Assembly: GCF_000001735.4 (NCBI RefSeq)
Contig: NC_003076.8
Location: forward strand, 5,952,001-6,016,000
DNA from: Arabidopsis thaliana
Lineage: Eukaryota > Streptophyta > Magnoliopsida > Brassicales > Brassicaceae
Length of the DNA stretch: 64,000 nt
Direction: 5' to 3'
Positions 43,634 to 58,214 of this stretch are shown piece after piece. The notes beneath the pieces were generated by a model. That model ran no database searches and was not told the DNA's origin. It saw only the letters and a program-made list of their open reading frames with translations. The translations under genes and the position numbers were made by a program. Position 1 is the first letter of the stretch; the number at the start of each line of letters is the position of its first letter.

Positions 43634-45165
43634 ATGGATCTAGAAGATTGGGAAATACTCCCCAAAATCAACTACAAGGGTCTCGAACTTGATCTCGGTC
43701 ATGAAGAGGATCATGAAGTTACGAAGATGATGAGAAACACCGCAAAAAGCTTCGACAGTGATTACTTCATCTGCCCAATTCAAGATTCTGTCGGAAAGAC
43801 AGAGTTTCTTCATCAGAGATCTAGCGTGGTCCCCACACAACTCCTCCAGATTCCAATAACTTGGGAACCTTTGTCCCCCGTGGACGACAAAGATCACAAT
43901 AAGTACCTGGATCCGGATTTCTCGGAACCAGACCCGGAACTTTTGACGGAGTCTTTTCCGTCGCCGAGAATAACCTTCAAGAAATCGAAGGAAACCGAAT
44001 TTGCCGACATGAAAATAGATTCACCAGCAGCGAGGTTCACTAGTCCTCTGCCGCAGAACGATGAGAGACACTCTGACTCAGAAGGAGGGTTAGGAGGAGA
44101 GTCTTATGATGAGATCATGGGATCAGAGGTTGAAGAAAGCAGTGACTTGAGTAGCAAGAAAGAGGTTGATTGGGATGAAGGTGAAAGAACGAATCTGTGG
44201 AAGAAGGGTCTTAATGGAATTGGAGCTATATGTTCATTTGGTGTTGCAGCTGCTGCAGCCACCATATGTGTCTTCTTCCTTGGACACAACAGTAGCATCC
44301 AAGGTGGTCGGAACAAGAACCAGATCCTCAGGTTCCAGATTTACTCTGATGATAATAAGGTAAAAAATTTAAAATATGATTCTTGTTAGAAGTCACTTAG
44401 TTAAGGAAAATTAATTTTTATGATACGAAATACACTAATTTTGATAACTGATATATCTGATTAGTTCTACTAGTTTAGTTAGATGGGTGTGTAATCTCAC
44501 ATTTGACTTATGCCGTCTTAATCAGATAGCATTAATTTTAAAATTGGTTCCCTTTTTTTTTTTTATCAAGCAAATTGGCTCCTAATGCACGAAAACATGT
44601 CACTCATTTGAGATTTTGATCTAACAGGGTAAATCAAGACAAATTAGCTATTAAGTTTGGTTTGCTTCCCTAATTGTTGTTAAAGTTAGATCTCAACTTA
44701 TACATATTCCTGTTTGATTGATTGAATAGTAAAGTTGTTTGTGTCTTTGATACAACGAAAGTGATAAGGATGCGTTTGGCGGTGTGGCCTATTACGTGTC
44801 TTAGTGAACAATCAATAATTGTAGAGAAGATTCTTATTTTGTCTTTGTACGTTTTGTGTTTATCTTTTCTTGCGTCACCCTCACACTTTGAACCAAAACA
44901 CGTTTATATAATAACGTCATTGTTCCTTGCATATCAATAATAGCTAGAGCCGCCTAGAGATGTTTGGGACCGAGTTAGCCATTATTGATATATAGATTTA
45001 TGATTCAAAGTCGTTGATGTGTGATTGGTTTTAAACTCGTTATTGCAGCGGATGAACGAGGTAGTGAAACATGCAACAAAGCTAAATGAAGCAATCTCTG
45101 TGATGAAAGGTCTTCCGGTGGCAAGAGCTCAAATATCTTTTGGAGGATACTACGATGCACTTTGA
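43634..45165 (+). CDS. Plant-specific acidic protein with C-terminal transmembrane segment
   Basis: Two exons: 43634-44359 and 45049-45165; 280 residues. It begins MDLEDWEILP. The first about 190 residues are acidic and Ser-rich, probably disordered, with repeated DPD/EPDPE and SDSEGG stretches. A Trp-containing basic patch precedes a hydrophobic segment at about 197-220 (GIGAICSFGVAAAAATICVFFLG), followed by a basic tail and an amphipathic end encoded in exon 2 (KHATKLNEAISVMKGLP). This looks like a tail-anchored or single-pass protein. I do not recognise a biochemical function. Position suggests At5g18130. Confidence 0.85.
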
Positions 45166-45328
45166 ATCATAGCCATATAGCCATAGATCCAATGTCTTCT
45201 GCTTAATCGCCTCTATAGCTTATGTATTTACGAATTTAGGAAATTCAATATAAATAATGGTTGTGAAATTTTACATTCTTTGTCCGAATGCATACTACAT
45301 ACTGGCTAAGCCGACGCCTACATAGGAC

Positions 45329-45506
45329 CAGGGCGGACTCAAAATATCATGTACTCTGAGCTGGGAAACATATATAGGCCTTATTTTCTATGTTTTTCGG
45401 ACAAACAAATTTTGGACCCTAATTTTAACAAATGTAGTTATATATAAATAAATAAAATGTGGACCATGTGCATGAGCACCTCTAGCACATGTTTGGAACC
45501 GGCACT
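45329..45506. mobile_element. Possible hAT-type MITE remnant
   Basis: Starts cagggcggactc and ends with the near-complement ttggaaccggcacta; the subterminal string gagcacctctagcacatg is of a kind seen at ends of plant hAT elements. Length about 178 bp, no coding capacity, and no clear 8-bp target duplication, so this is tentative. Confidence 0.3.
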
Positions 45507-46234
45507 ACGTACGACAATACGACATCAAGTTCTAGCGAACGATGATATATACTTATTAAGTCGTTAGAAAATGCAATAGGTAAATGATATATATACAAGA
45601 ACAAGAAAAACAAAGATAATACACAAGAGAGTATAAACTTAGTATTTTGCTATTATGAATAAGTAAAAAATTATGTATTTAAATTCTTGTGTCAGTTGTT
45701 CGGTCACTATACAAATTCAAACCTAATACAACATAACCATCATAATACAACATAATTGATGTATAGAAAAGTGCTATCATCAAAACGATTTTAATGGTGC
45801 GAAAGATCCACAATTAAATAGTTTACCTAATTGTTTCGATGTAGAGAGTCCAAAATTTTCGAGAAGTATCACAGTTCAAACAAAAATTCAAAGATGACTA
45901 ACAAATCTCACTTTAAATTTCAAATGTAAATGCCTACAATGATGTAGTTTGGTGTAAAACTTACTAAATCTTTTGATAAACAAAAACATGGATTTGAACA
46001 TGACACAATGACAACACTAATTCAAATCACTAGCCTACATATCTAAGGGTTTAGTTCCTTGCGCTTGCAAGGTACATCAACTGAAGAACAAGCCCAATAA
46101 TATCTAAAGGCCCATAATCTAACCCACCAGTTAATTTTAACGGTCCTCCGTCAAAGTCGCCTCTCTTCTCCTCCACCACTTAACGTCAGTGGTCCGTTTG
46201 ACAAACAGACCTGTGACTGTGAGTGAAGAAGATA
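45507..46234. other. Intergenic upstream of J-protein gene
   Basis: AT-rich, no gene. Inverse Site II motifs (gcccaa at 46092, ggccca at 46109-46114) lie about 120-140 bp before the J-protein start. Confidence 0.45.
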
Positions 46235-47699
46235 ATGCAGACTCACCTTTTGGTGGGACCTATCCCACTCAAAGGCTACCGTCGATTCTCTTCCTCCTCC
46301 TTCTCCGGCGATCTCCTCCCTCCGTCGTCTAACCCTATCGGCCGAGACCTATTCCCTCACCGTCGAAGGCACCGCGACGGCAAATCTCGGAGTTACCGTA
46401 ATCGCTCGAAAACGACGATTACTAGTGCTGCGTTTTCTTCAAGTTCTAATACCGGCGGGCAGAATCATTACGCTGTTTTGGGCATCGCTCGAAACGCCAC
46501 ACAAGGTGACATCAAGAGAGCTTATCGTTTGCTAGCTCGAAAGGTAAAGAACTAAGGAAATGCTCGTTTAGTAAATTTCTCTAGTTTTGCATCGTTTGGT
46601 TTGATTGATTGTTGCGTTAAAGATGTGAAATTTGCAACCAGTATCAGAAGTAGTTGAGAACACGACCAATTTCTTCTAGCAACATGATTTGGGTAATAGA
46701 AAAGTTTAAATCTTGTGTTTGTATAAGTTAGCAACATGTGTCTGGAGTTTGGTGGAACCTGTTCTCTGTATTCTTATATTTCAATTTAGCTCTTGCTCAC
46801 TTGGATACTGAATGAATAACCTGTTCTCTGTATCCCTTAGCTTTGTTTGGGTTATGTTTGTGACTGTATCCTTGTGTTACTATTGCAGTTTCATCCTGAT
46901 GTTAATAAGGACTCTAAAGCCGGAGAGCTATTCAAGAGTGTCCGTTGTTCCTACGAAGTCAGTATTCCTTCTCAAGTGTCTTTTTTCCTTCTATGAGAGT
47001 GTTGTTGTTCTTGGAATTCAATGTAACATCAATAGATGAAATCTTACTCACTTTACCTGTATTGTTTTTCAAAAGGTACTATCTAATGAAGCTACAAGGA
47101 CTCAGTACGACAGAGCACTTAAACTTCAAGAAAATTCCCGGTTCCATAGAGTGAAAAGGCACAGCTACACCCCTGAGGTTGAAGATGCCATGAAGTATTA
47201 CTACACCTGGTCTGAGAAAAGACAAAGATCCAGACACGGGAGATTCTATGGACACTATTCTACATATCCAAACTCACATTTCTACGCTGAGACCGAGCCG
47301 CAAGAAGAAGAAGGAGTAGAAACAGCACCAGACCAGCGAGACTCATTTGTTGAAGCTCTCAAATCCGCCTTCTTATCGATGTTTCTTCTATATACATTCG
47401 GTTGCCTAGCATCTCTCACATTTAGCACATTCACAGCGTTGCTCGACAAGGAACTCGACATGGGTTACAAAGTCGGATTCATGATCGCTTGGATACTTGG
47501 CGGAAAAGGCGGTATCCTTCTTACTCTCTGCTTAACATTTGCAAGCTGGCTCTGTGGGAAAGCAAGCAGCAGCGTGGTGGTTCTTGTGTTAGTAGCAATG
47601 TGGGTTGGCTCTAATTTAGCTAGACATGCTCCTCTTCCACAAGGTGCTCTTCTCACCCTCCTCTACATGTCAATCAAACTTCAAGTCGACTCAACCTGA
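46235..47699 (+). CDS. DnaJ/J-domain membrane protein, probably plastidial
   Basis: Three exons: 46235-46543, 46889-46957, 47076-47699; 333 residues. The N-terminus (1-75) is rich in Ser/Arg and lacks acids, like a chloroplast transit peptide. The J domain spans about 78-145 (HYAVLGIARNATQGDIKRAYRLLARK, HPD at 105-107, YEVLSNEATRTQYDRAL), so it can stimulate Hsp70 ATPase. The C-terminal half contains two or three hydrophobic segments (FLLYTFGCLASLTF, GFMIAWILGGKGGILLTLCL, VVVLVLVAMWVG), suggesting a membrane-anchored co-chaperone. There is no Gly/Phe or zinc-finger region, so this is a type III J protein. Exon 2 uses a weak donor (gtcagt). Likely At5g18140. Confidence 0.92.
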
Positions 47700-48013
47700 A
47701 TCTTCTGTAAGTTTCCACTACGTTTTAGATTGTAAATAGCTAAGTTACATTATTTGTATCCTATGATTTGGGTCTTGGAGAAAAATGATTAGTAGTAAAG
47801 AGAAGAAATTGCTTGAAGGTTACAAACTCTTTGTTATTCTTTTTCCAAGATTACAAATCAATGAATCAAAAGTTACAAAATTCAGGAGAAAGATTAGAAC
47901 AAATGAATACTAAACTCGTAAAGTATCATTATTATTGTTTCTTACACTTTCTGCACAAAGAAGAAACCAAAAAAAAAAAGATGAAATCTTTTCGTATTCG
48001 TTCATCATCATCT

Positions 48014-48331
48014 TCATTGAGATTTCTCTCTCATTTCCTTGAGATTCCTCCAAAGGTATCTTCCGCTAGCCATATCGACGAACACCCAAAACCCATTCTC
48101 CATCTTCTGTTAAAATAGCAATTCAACAAAGAAACAGAGAAATTAGAACAAATCACCAGAAATTAACGAAAAAGGAACGAGATTTATGCTTACCTTTTTG
48201 AGATTGAGTTCTTGTTTCTCATTCAATTCGTCCGGTGAATCGAATTCCGGCGAAGAACTCACCGTCTTCCATGCGAAATATCCGGCGAGTACAGCTGAGA
48301 AGAACACCAATAAGAACCTCATCGGACACAT
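48014..48331 (-). CDS. Small conserved membrane-anchored or secreted protein, 76 residues
   Basis: Two exons on the minus strand: 48331-48194 and 48106-48014, joined in phase 0. The product starts MCPMRFLLVFFSAVLAGYFA, an N-terminal hydrophobic anchor or signal, followed by SSSPEFDSPDELNEKQELNLKK. Exon 2 encodes KMENGFWVFVDMASGRYLWRNL and ends KSQ. Arabidopsis annotation calls the family methyltransferase-related, but no methyltransferase motif is visible, so I assign no enzymatic role. Both splice junctions are canonical. Likely At5g18150. A plus-strand frame at 47813-48118 overlaps it antisense and is a shadow. Confidence 0.85.
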
Positions 48332-49580
48332 ATTTTTTTGAATTGGAATATGATCTCAATGTGTGACGAAGAATGAGAAGTTTTAGGGTTCGTAAGATTC
48401 TGGGAAACGAAGAATTGTGTGAGAGAAGAGAGAGATATAGAGAAATTATAAAGGGGGTGAGATTGAGATTACATGTCTCCCCTCTCGCCACTACGAGAAA
48501 AAGGAAACGCGTTTCTGAATCTTTCAGCAATGAGGAAAATTTAGGAATTGGTGGTTTGATATATACGTCAATTACATAAAGACCCACAGTGTTTTCCATA
48601 TTTATAAATTAGCCCCATTTCTTTTAATGTTTTTTTTTTTGTCAATTTTCTTTTAATGTTTTATAAAAATCCTAATTTCTACGAGAATGTCATGAGTTGA
48701 AAGAATTTTCACCCATAATGTTGAAAATTTGAAGCGAATTTTTGAATTAAATTAATGATTATAAAGAGTCACTATTAATGGGAAAAGTAGAATTTAGATT
48801 CTTACGTGAGAAAAAATAATTTGTATTGTTATGTTGTGTTTCTTATGCTATATAGCTTGTTTTTTTTTCTTTTCCAAATAGATATAGATTTGAGAAGAAA
48901 ACAATTGAGAGGTGTGTTGAGTTAACCATGCAAAAGTTAGGGGGTCTAAATGAGATGGTTATTATATTAAAGGGTAAAAGAAAGCCAAAATAAGTAAATA
49001 TAATATATGAGCCTCTAGAAGAGGCTGACCTCAACTACCACTTGAGTAGTTGTATTATTGTATCATCACGTATGATGAAGATTTTGTCAACGGGACGCAA
49101 TTATAGAATTGAAATAACTCTTCTAAAATAGTCTAATTCTTTTTTGTACAATTTAAGGCGCATTCTAGAAAATTGTCAATGTCATATGTAAAAGAGTTAG
49201 TTATTTGTCATATCGATTGTTATGAATGATTATGTTTGGCTTAATGTAAATTCTTGTTAGATCAACAAATTAATGATTATTTGGTAGAACATCGGGTTCT
49301 TCATGGCAGAATATTGTACGAGCAACATCTATTTGAAAAAGCAATTTCAACCATACATGGAAATTTTCAAAAGGTAGAGGTTTAAACTTTAAAGCTTCCA
49401 CGAAACTAAACCCTATTGCTTTGTGAATAATAAGTTTAGGATATTACTTTTGTACCAAGGAAAGAAGGCAACCAAAAAAAAAAAAAAACTAATTTATGTG
49501 AGCGTTTAATTCATAACTAAATGGAGATTAGAGCTTAAAGTTTTGGATTTAGGGTTTAGTGGTATCCGTGCTTGTGTTTA
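48332..49580. other. Intergenic
   Basis: AT-rich, leader and promoter of the 76-residue gene to about 48600, then 1 kb without recognised features. Confidence 0.4.
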
Positions 49581-49940
49581 ATGGCTTCTCATATGATAGT
49601 ATTAGTACCTTATGAGGGAAGGTTAGCCATAGTTAATACTAGAAATTTCTCTTCTACTGAGCTATGGGTTTTTTGAAGGATGGAGACAGACACGAATGGA
49701 TGCATAAACACTTTGTTTTACCTCTTTCTGGGACACACCCAATACGAAGGAAACATCTACATTTCAAGGGTGTTAGTGATGCTGGTGTGCTTATTTTTGC
49801 TTCACAGAGTTTGTCTAAATCGTTTTATATTCTACATTTTAGGCGATGAATTTAGGTGCCGTTATGGACTTGATAAAGACGACGGTTTATACAACATGTA
49901 TTTTTTTCCAAACCACATCGAGACTCTTGTGTCTTTCTAA
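49581..49940 (+). pseudogene. F-box associated domain fragment 3
   Basis: The plus strand carries VPYEGRLA, then a frameshifted FKGVSDAGVLIFASQSLSKSFYILHF, a break, and YGLDKDDGLYNMYFFPNHIETLVSF with a proper stop. These match in order the last about 130 residues of the intact F-box gene 1 kb further right (VSYEGRLALI, LKGVIDAGELIYTG, PNHIESFISF). At least two frame breaks; no F-box at the front. Confidence 0.75.
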
Positions 49941-50769
49941 AGCAGCGCCTTCATAGCTCAATGATCAGTGAAACTTACTTTTGATGCAACAATTATAACT
50001 CTTTTTATATCTTTGATTTTTCTTGTGTTCGTTACTTGATCATTCCTTTATAAATTTTTTGCCTTTAGTGTTTGTAATCTTTATTTGACCTTTCCTTGAT
50101 TTGGTGTGCCTTTGTATATTATTGCATAACTTCAAGTCCCAACATAAGTTTCTGAGTTGTATAAAGGTTTGGCAAATCAGAAACAGAACTTCTTCTCTTA
50201 GTTTAGAGGGTAAGATAGAGAAGAATCATTACAAAACATGAAGAAGATAACCATGTTGCTTGCTCCACAATCCATCAAGATTAACATCTGTAAGAACCAT
50301 ATGAAATTCTGTTCTTGGAGATCCCAAGTTGACTTTGAAGCATGCCCTAATGAGCTTTGATCTCAGATTTAAAAAGTAGAATTATCTAAATTTGGAGGAT
50401 GCAGAAAATCACAAACGGTCAATACAAACACTTTTGTTAATTACCCTTACAAAAAAAAATGGAAGTTGAAGGGTTGTATATCTAAAACTATAAAATAGAA
50501 ATTATGAAATATTAATTTGGATAATTACAATTAACATAATTTGTTTTTGCCTTTTATTCTTTTCAAGTTTACCTTATTTCTTTCTAACTCAAGTTTACAT
50601 ATAATTTGATTTTTCCATTTTTCCTTTTCAAGTTTACCTTATTTCTTTCTAATTCATCTTATATATTTAGTAGTATAGCAGACGGAAGAACAAATAAGCG
50701 TTAACTTAAAGAAGACGAACGAACAAATTAGGTGAATTTTAAGAAAGCAAGATTGTGGAACGATCGGCC
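49941..50769. other. Intergenic upstream of F-box gene
   Basis: AT-rich; includes an imperfect duplication of tcaagtttaccttatttctttct at about 50564 and 50629. No gene. Confidence 0.45.
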
Positions 50770-51909
50770 ATGGACAAACAAGACGAGAAGAAGCAGGGAA
50801 CAACAAAATCTTCATCTACATTGACGACAAGATGCTCACATGGTAATCACATATCTCAGTCAAACTCGATTCCTCTCGACATAACCATTGAGATACTCTC
50901 AAGACTTCCTGCGAAATCAATCGTCAGATCTCGCTCCGTCTCTAAGCTCTGGTCGTCCATTACCACCACACCAGAGTTCATCAAGCATCGGTCCAAGAAG
51001 ACATCACCACCTTGTGTTCTACTAATCTTCCGAAAACACGACAAGCTGATCGTTTTCTCGTCTCCCCAACACCAGAATACTTATTCTCATGTGCAAGATT
51101 ATCACATTGAAATCCCCAAGAATGGTTTCATCCGTCGTCTTGATTCCGTCCACGGTTTGATCTGCTTAGAAGGTTCTAAACAGCTCGTGATTTGTAACCC
51201 TACTTTGAAACGATTCTTCCCTTTACCTGAGCCTCAAGGCACCGGTGACGAATACAACGTAGGAGGGTTTCTGGGATATGAACCGATAGAGGGTAAATAC
51301 AAAGCATTGTGCATTGTCAGAGGATGGAACACTCAAGTTCTTACATTGGAAATTCAAGAATCATGGAGAGTAACCAAACCTGGCTATACACATTGGCCTA
51401 CTAAAGATACTGGACGATGCATTAATGGAGTTATCTACTATAAAGCTATTATATTTGATAGGGTTCCAAGGCATGTTATATTTGGCTTTGATCTCAGATA
51501 TGAAGAGTTTACACATATTGAGTTTCCGATGCGTAATTATGACCGCTTTCTTATGGTATCTTATGAGGGAAGGTTGGCTTTGATAAGTTCCACTAGCTCT
51601 GTTGTTGAAATCTGGAGTTTGGAGGATGCAGGGAATCGAAAATGGTCGTATGAACAGTTTCATTTATGTCTTCCTCCCAACACAAGTCTGAAGGGTGTTA
51701 TTGATGCTGGTGAGCTTATTTACACAGGATTTAGTTTGAATAGATCGTTCTGTGTTGTGTATTTTGATCCTAAGAAAAACAATATCAGAGAAACCAAGTT
51801 TCAAGGAATTGCGGATAACCAGATTTGGCAACCTGATAGACTTGGATTTGATCTTGTGAATGACTTTTATGTATTACCAAATCACATTGAGAGTTTCATC
51901 TCGTTTTAA
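50770..51909 (+). CDS. F-box protein with F-box associated (FBA) domain
   Basis: Single exon, 379 residues from the ATG at 50770 (the frame extends five codons upstream only with a non-ATG start). The F-box is at about residues 34-72 (IPLDITIEILSRLPAKSIVRSRSVSKLWSSI), the SKP1-binding module of SCF ubiquitin ligases. The remainder fits the plant FBA type (LDSVHGLICL, LVICNPTLKRFFPLPEP, GYEPIEGKYKAL, FGFDLRYEEFTHIEFP, VVYFDPKKN). It would supply substrate recognition; the target is unknown. Family members are numerous and fast-evolving, which agrees with the three C-terminal fragments elsewhere in the window. Likely At5g18160. Confidence 0.93.
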   Translation: MDKQDEKKQGTTKSSSTLTTRCSHGNHISQSNSIPLDITIEILSRLPAKSIVRSRSVSKLWSSITTTPEFIKHRSKKTSPPCVLLIFRKHDKLIVFSSPQHQNTYSHVQDYHIEIPKNGFIRRLDSVHGLICLEGSKQLVICNPTLKRFFPLPEPQGTGDEYNVGGFLGYEPIEGKYKALCIVRGWNTQVLTLEIQESWRVTKPGYTHWPTKDTGRCINGVIYYKAIIFDRVPRHVIFGFDLRYEEFTHIEFPMRNYDRFLMVSYEGRLALISSTSSVVEIWSLEDAGNRKWSYEQFHLCLPPNTSLKGVIDAGELIYTGFSLNRSFCVVYFDPKKNNIRETKFQGIADNQIWQPDRLGFDLVNDFYVLPNHIESFISF

Positions 51910-56248
<4,339 letters not shown>

Positions 56249-56560
56249 AGATTATCTAATCTCTTATGCAATCTCTTTAGCAGCTCCTGAATAAGAATTG
56301 AGCCAAACTTTAATCTACTTTTTGTTTTATCCTCCTACTTTGGCTTAGAGGTCATCCTGAGTTAACAGATATGTGTTTACAAGTACTAGAAGACGCTTCT
56401 GTATGTAATAAAACCTTGGACTCTAATAGTTAATGAGCTTTTTTACTCTCTTGTTAATAAAACCAAGGTATCAAAAAACTAGAACCAAGAAAACAGTTAT
56501 CATCAATATGGTTCTTAAAAAAAGCAATTTAAAGATAGCTTAAGGCTATAGAATATGAAT
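56249..56560. other. Convergent spacer GDH1/GAR1
   Basis: 3-prime UTRs only; nothing else seen. Confidence 0.45.
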
Positions 56561-57605
56561 CTAGGCCCTCCCTCGGCCTCTGAAGCCTCCACGAGGACCA
56601 CCTCTTGGTTGAAACCCTCTGCTAGCACCTCTGGGAGCACCTCTACCTCTGAAATTGCCTCTACCACGGGGAGGCCCTCTACCACGGGGAGGGACTCTTC
56701 CTTCACCACGGCCTCCTGATTGTCCCCTGCAAGAAGAACAGAACAAAGACTTTCGTTACAGACTTTTTCTAACACTTGAACAAGTTTCTTCTACTACTTC
56801 AAGGGACCTAAGAATTGGTAACAAGGGTTAAGAAGTGTAGCTTACTTTGGTTGAGGAAGGAATCTTGATAGAGGTAAAAGCTTCTCAGGGCTAATGAAGA
56901 ACTTATCGCCTTGACTATATGAGGTAGCTACAATACCTTCCCTCATTTTGATAGAAAATAGCTGAAAAAGTAAGAACCAATGCTTTGTATATTAGTGAGC
57001 AAGGCCAGTGAACGAAGAAGACAACAGAGAGAGAGAGATAACACATACAGATTCATTAATAGGACCAAAGATTTCATCTACTCTCCCAATCTGGGTCTTG
57101 TTTTGTAGGTAGATTGGGGCATTGAAATGTGGGATTTTCACATTGGAGAGCTTGAACACAGCATCTCCCTCACAAGCATGGAGAAAAGTTGCAACTTCTG
57201 TATAACACCACCAAGAAAGAAACTCTATCATAACAGAGACAATTCACAAGTTTGTTCCTTTTCAATTAACTTCAAAACTGTCACAAGAATCCAACAAAAT
57301 CCTAATAACAGGAAAACAAATCATCAATCAGAATACAAAAATTTTCTTTTTGTCAAATTTCAGCAACAAACGCTCATTAATGTCAAAGCTGACAACTTTT
57401 TTCAATAATTTTTATCTGCTTGATTGGTAAGAATGAGAGAATCGTCAAAGAGGGTTGAAAACGAACCAACGACTTCGCTGGGAGGTCCTTCGTCATAATT
57501 ACCACCACCAAAGCGTCCACGTCCACGTCCACGTCCACGTCCACGTCCGCCGTTATCTCTTCCTCCCCTTCCCCTGAAGCTGCCGCCGCCACGTGGTGGT
57601 CTCAT
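56561..57605 (-). CDS. GAR1: H/ACA ribonucleoprotein subunit 1 (GAR1)
   Basis: Four exons on the minus strand: 57605-57467, 57197-57049, 56961-56846, 56726-56561; 189 residues. GAR1 is a core protein of H/ACA small nucleolar RNPs that guide pseudouridylation of rRNA and snRNA in the nucleolus. It has an N-terminal Gly-Arg domain (residues 1-35), a central beta-barrel core ([52 protein letters not shown]), and a C-terminal Gly-Arg-Pro domain ([17 protein letters not shown]). The N-terminal RG run is encoded by six tandem hexamers at about 57513-57548, which could vary in number. The core flanked by two GAR domains is diagnostic. Confidence 0.96.
57513..57548. repeat. Hexanucleotide repeat inside GAR1
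   Basis: cgtccacgtccacg... with a 6-base period, about six units, coding for alternating Gly-Arg on the minus strand. Confidence 0.9.
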
Positions 57606-58214
57606 CTTTTTGGTTTTGGTTTCTTCTATCGCTCTCTGCTCCTCAGAGGTTTTTATTTAGGGTTTCAGCGAGGGAAGCAATTGCCAATTGGAGTGTTGAA
57701 GAAGTAGTTGTGACTCTTAATAACGAAAAGAAAAAAAAGAAGGTAAACCACTAGGGTTTTCAGCAATCCCAGACCGGGTTACGACTCGTTAAACCGGGAA
57801 GAGATAAAATTTTCTTTTAGTAAATTTGTCAATAATTTTTGTAAAAATTTAACAAAAGATTTGAATAACAATGAGATATTATTTTATTTATTTATGCTTA
57901 TGTCGGTTTAAGTTTGGTTTGGCTTTCTCACATTTCATTTATTTTAAACACTTGAAAGTTGAAACAAAGACTCAAACAAGGCAAGTGATACCAAAAAGTA
58001 AGCACACTTGAAGGCTTAAAAAGCCCTCAAAACTTTCTATTAAAACTAATTCAACTTCTCTGTTACCATCTTTTCTATCCTTTTATACTTCTACATACAT
58101 ACGAACACGCATCCATTTCATTACATTTAACAAACAGGTTGCGTTACCTTCTTGATCGTATTATGATCCTTATCCTCCAATTGTCTTCTTGGCTTTCATA
58201 TGATGCTAAGTACC
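57606..58214. other. GAR1 promoter and MLK1 3-prime flank
   Basis: No gene; a short GAR1 leader, then AT-rich sequence and the MLK1 3-prime UTR. Confidence 0.45.

Noticed and set aside
47813-48118. Plus-strand 101-codon reading frame beyond the J-protein gene.
   Set aside because: Antisense to the 76-residue gene, whose two exons and signal-like N-terminus are far better supported.
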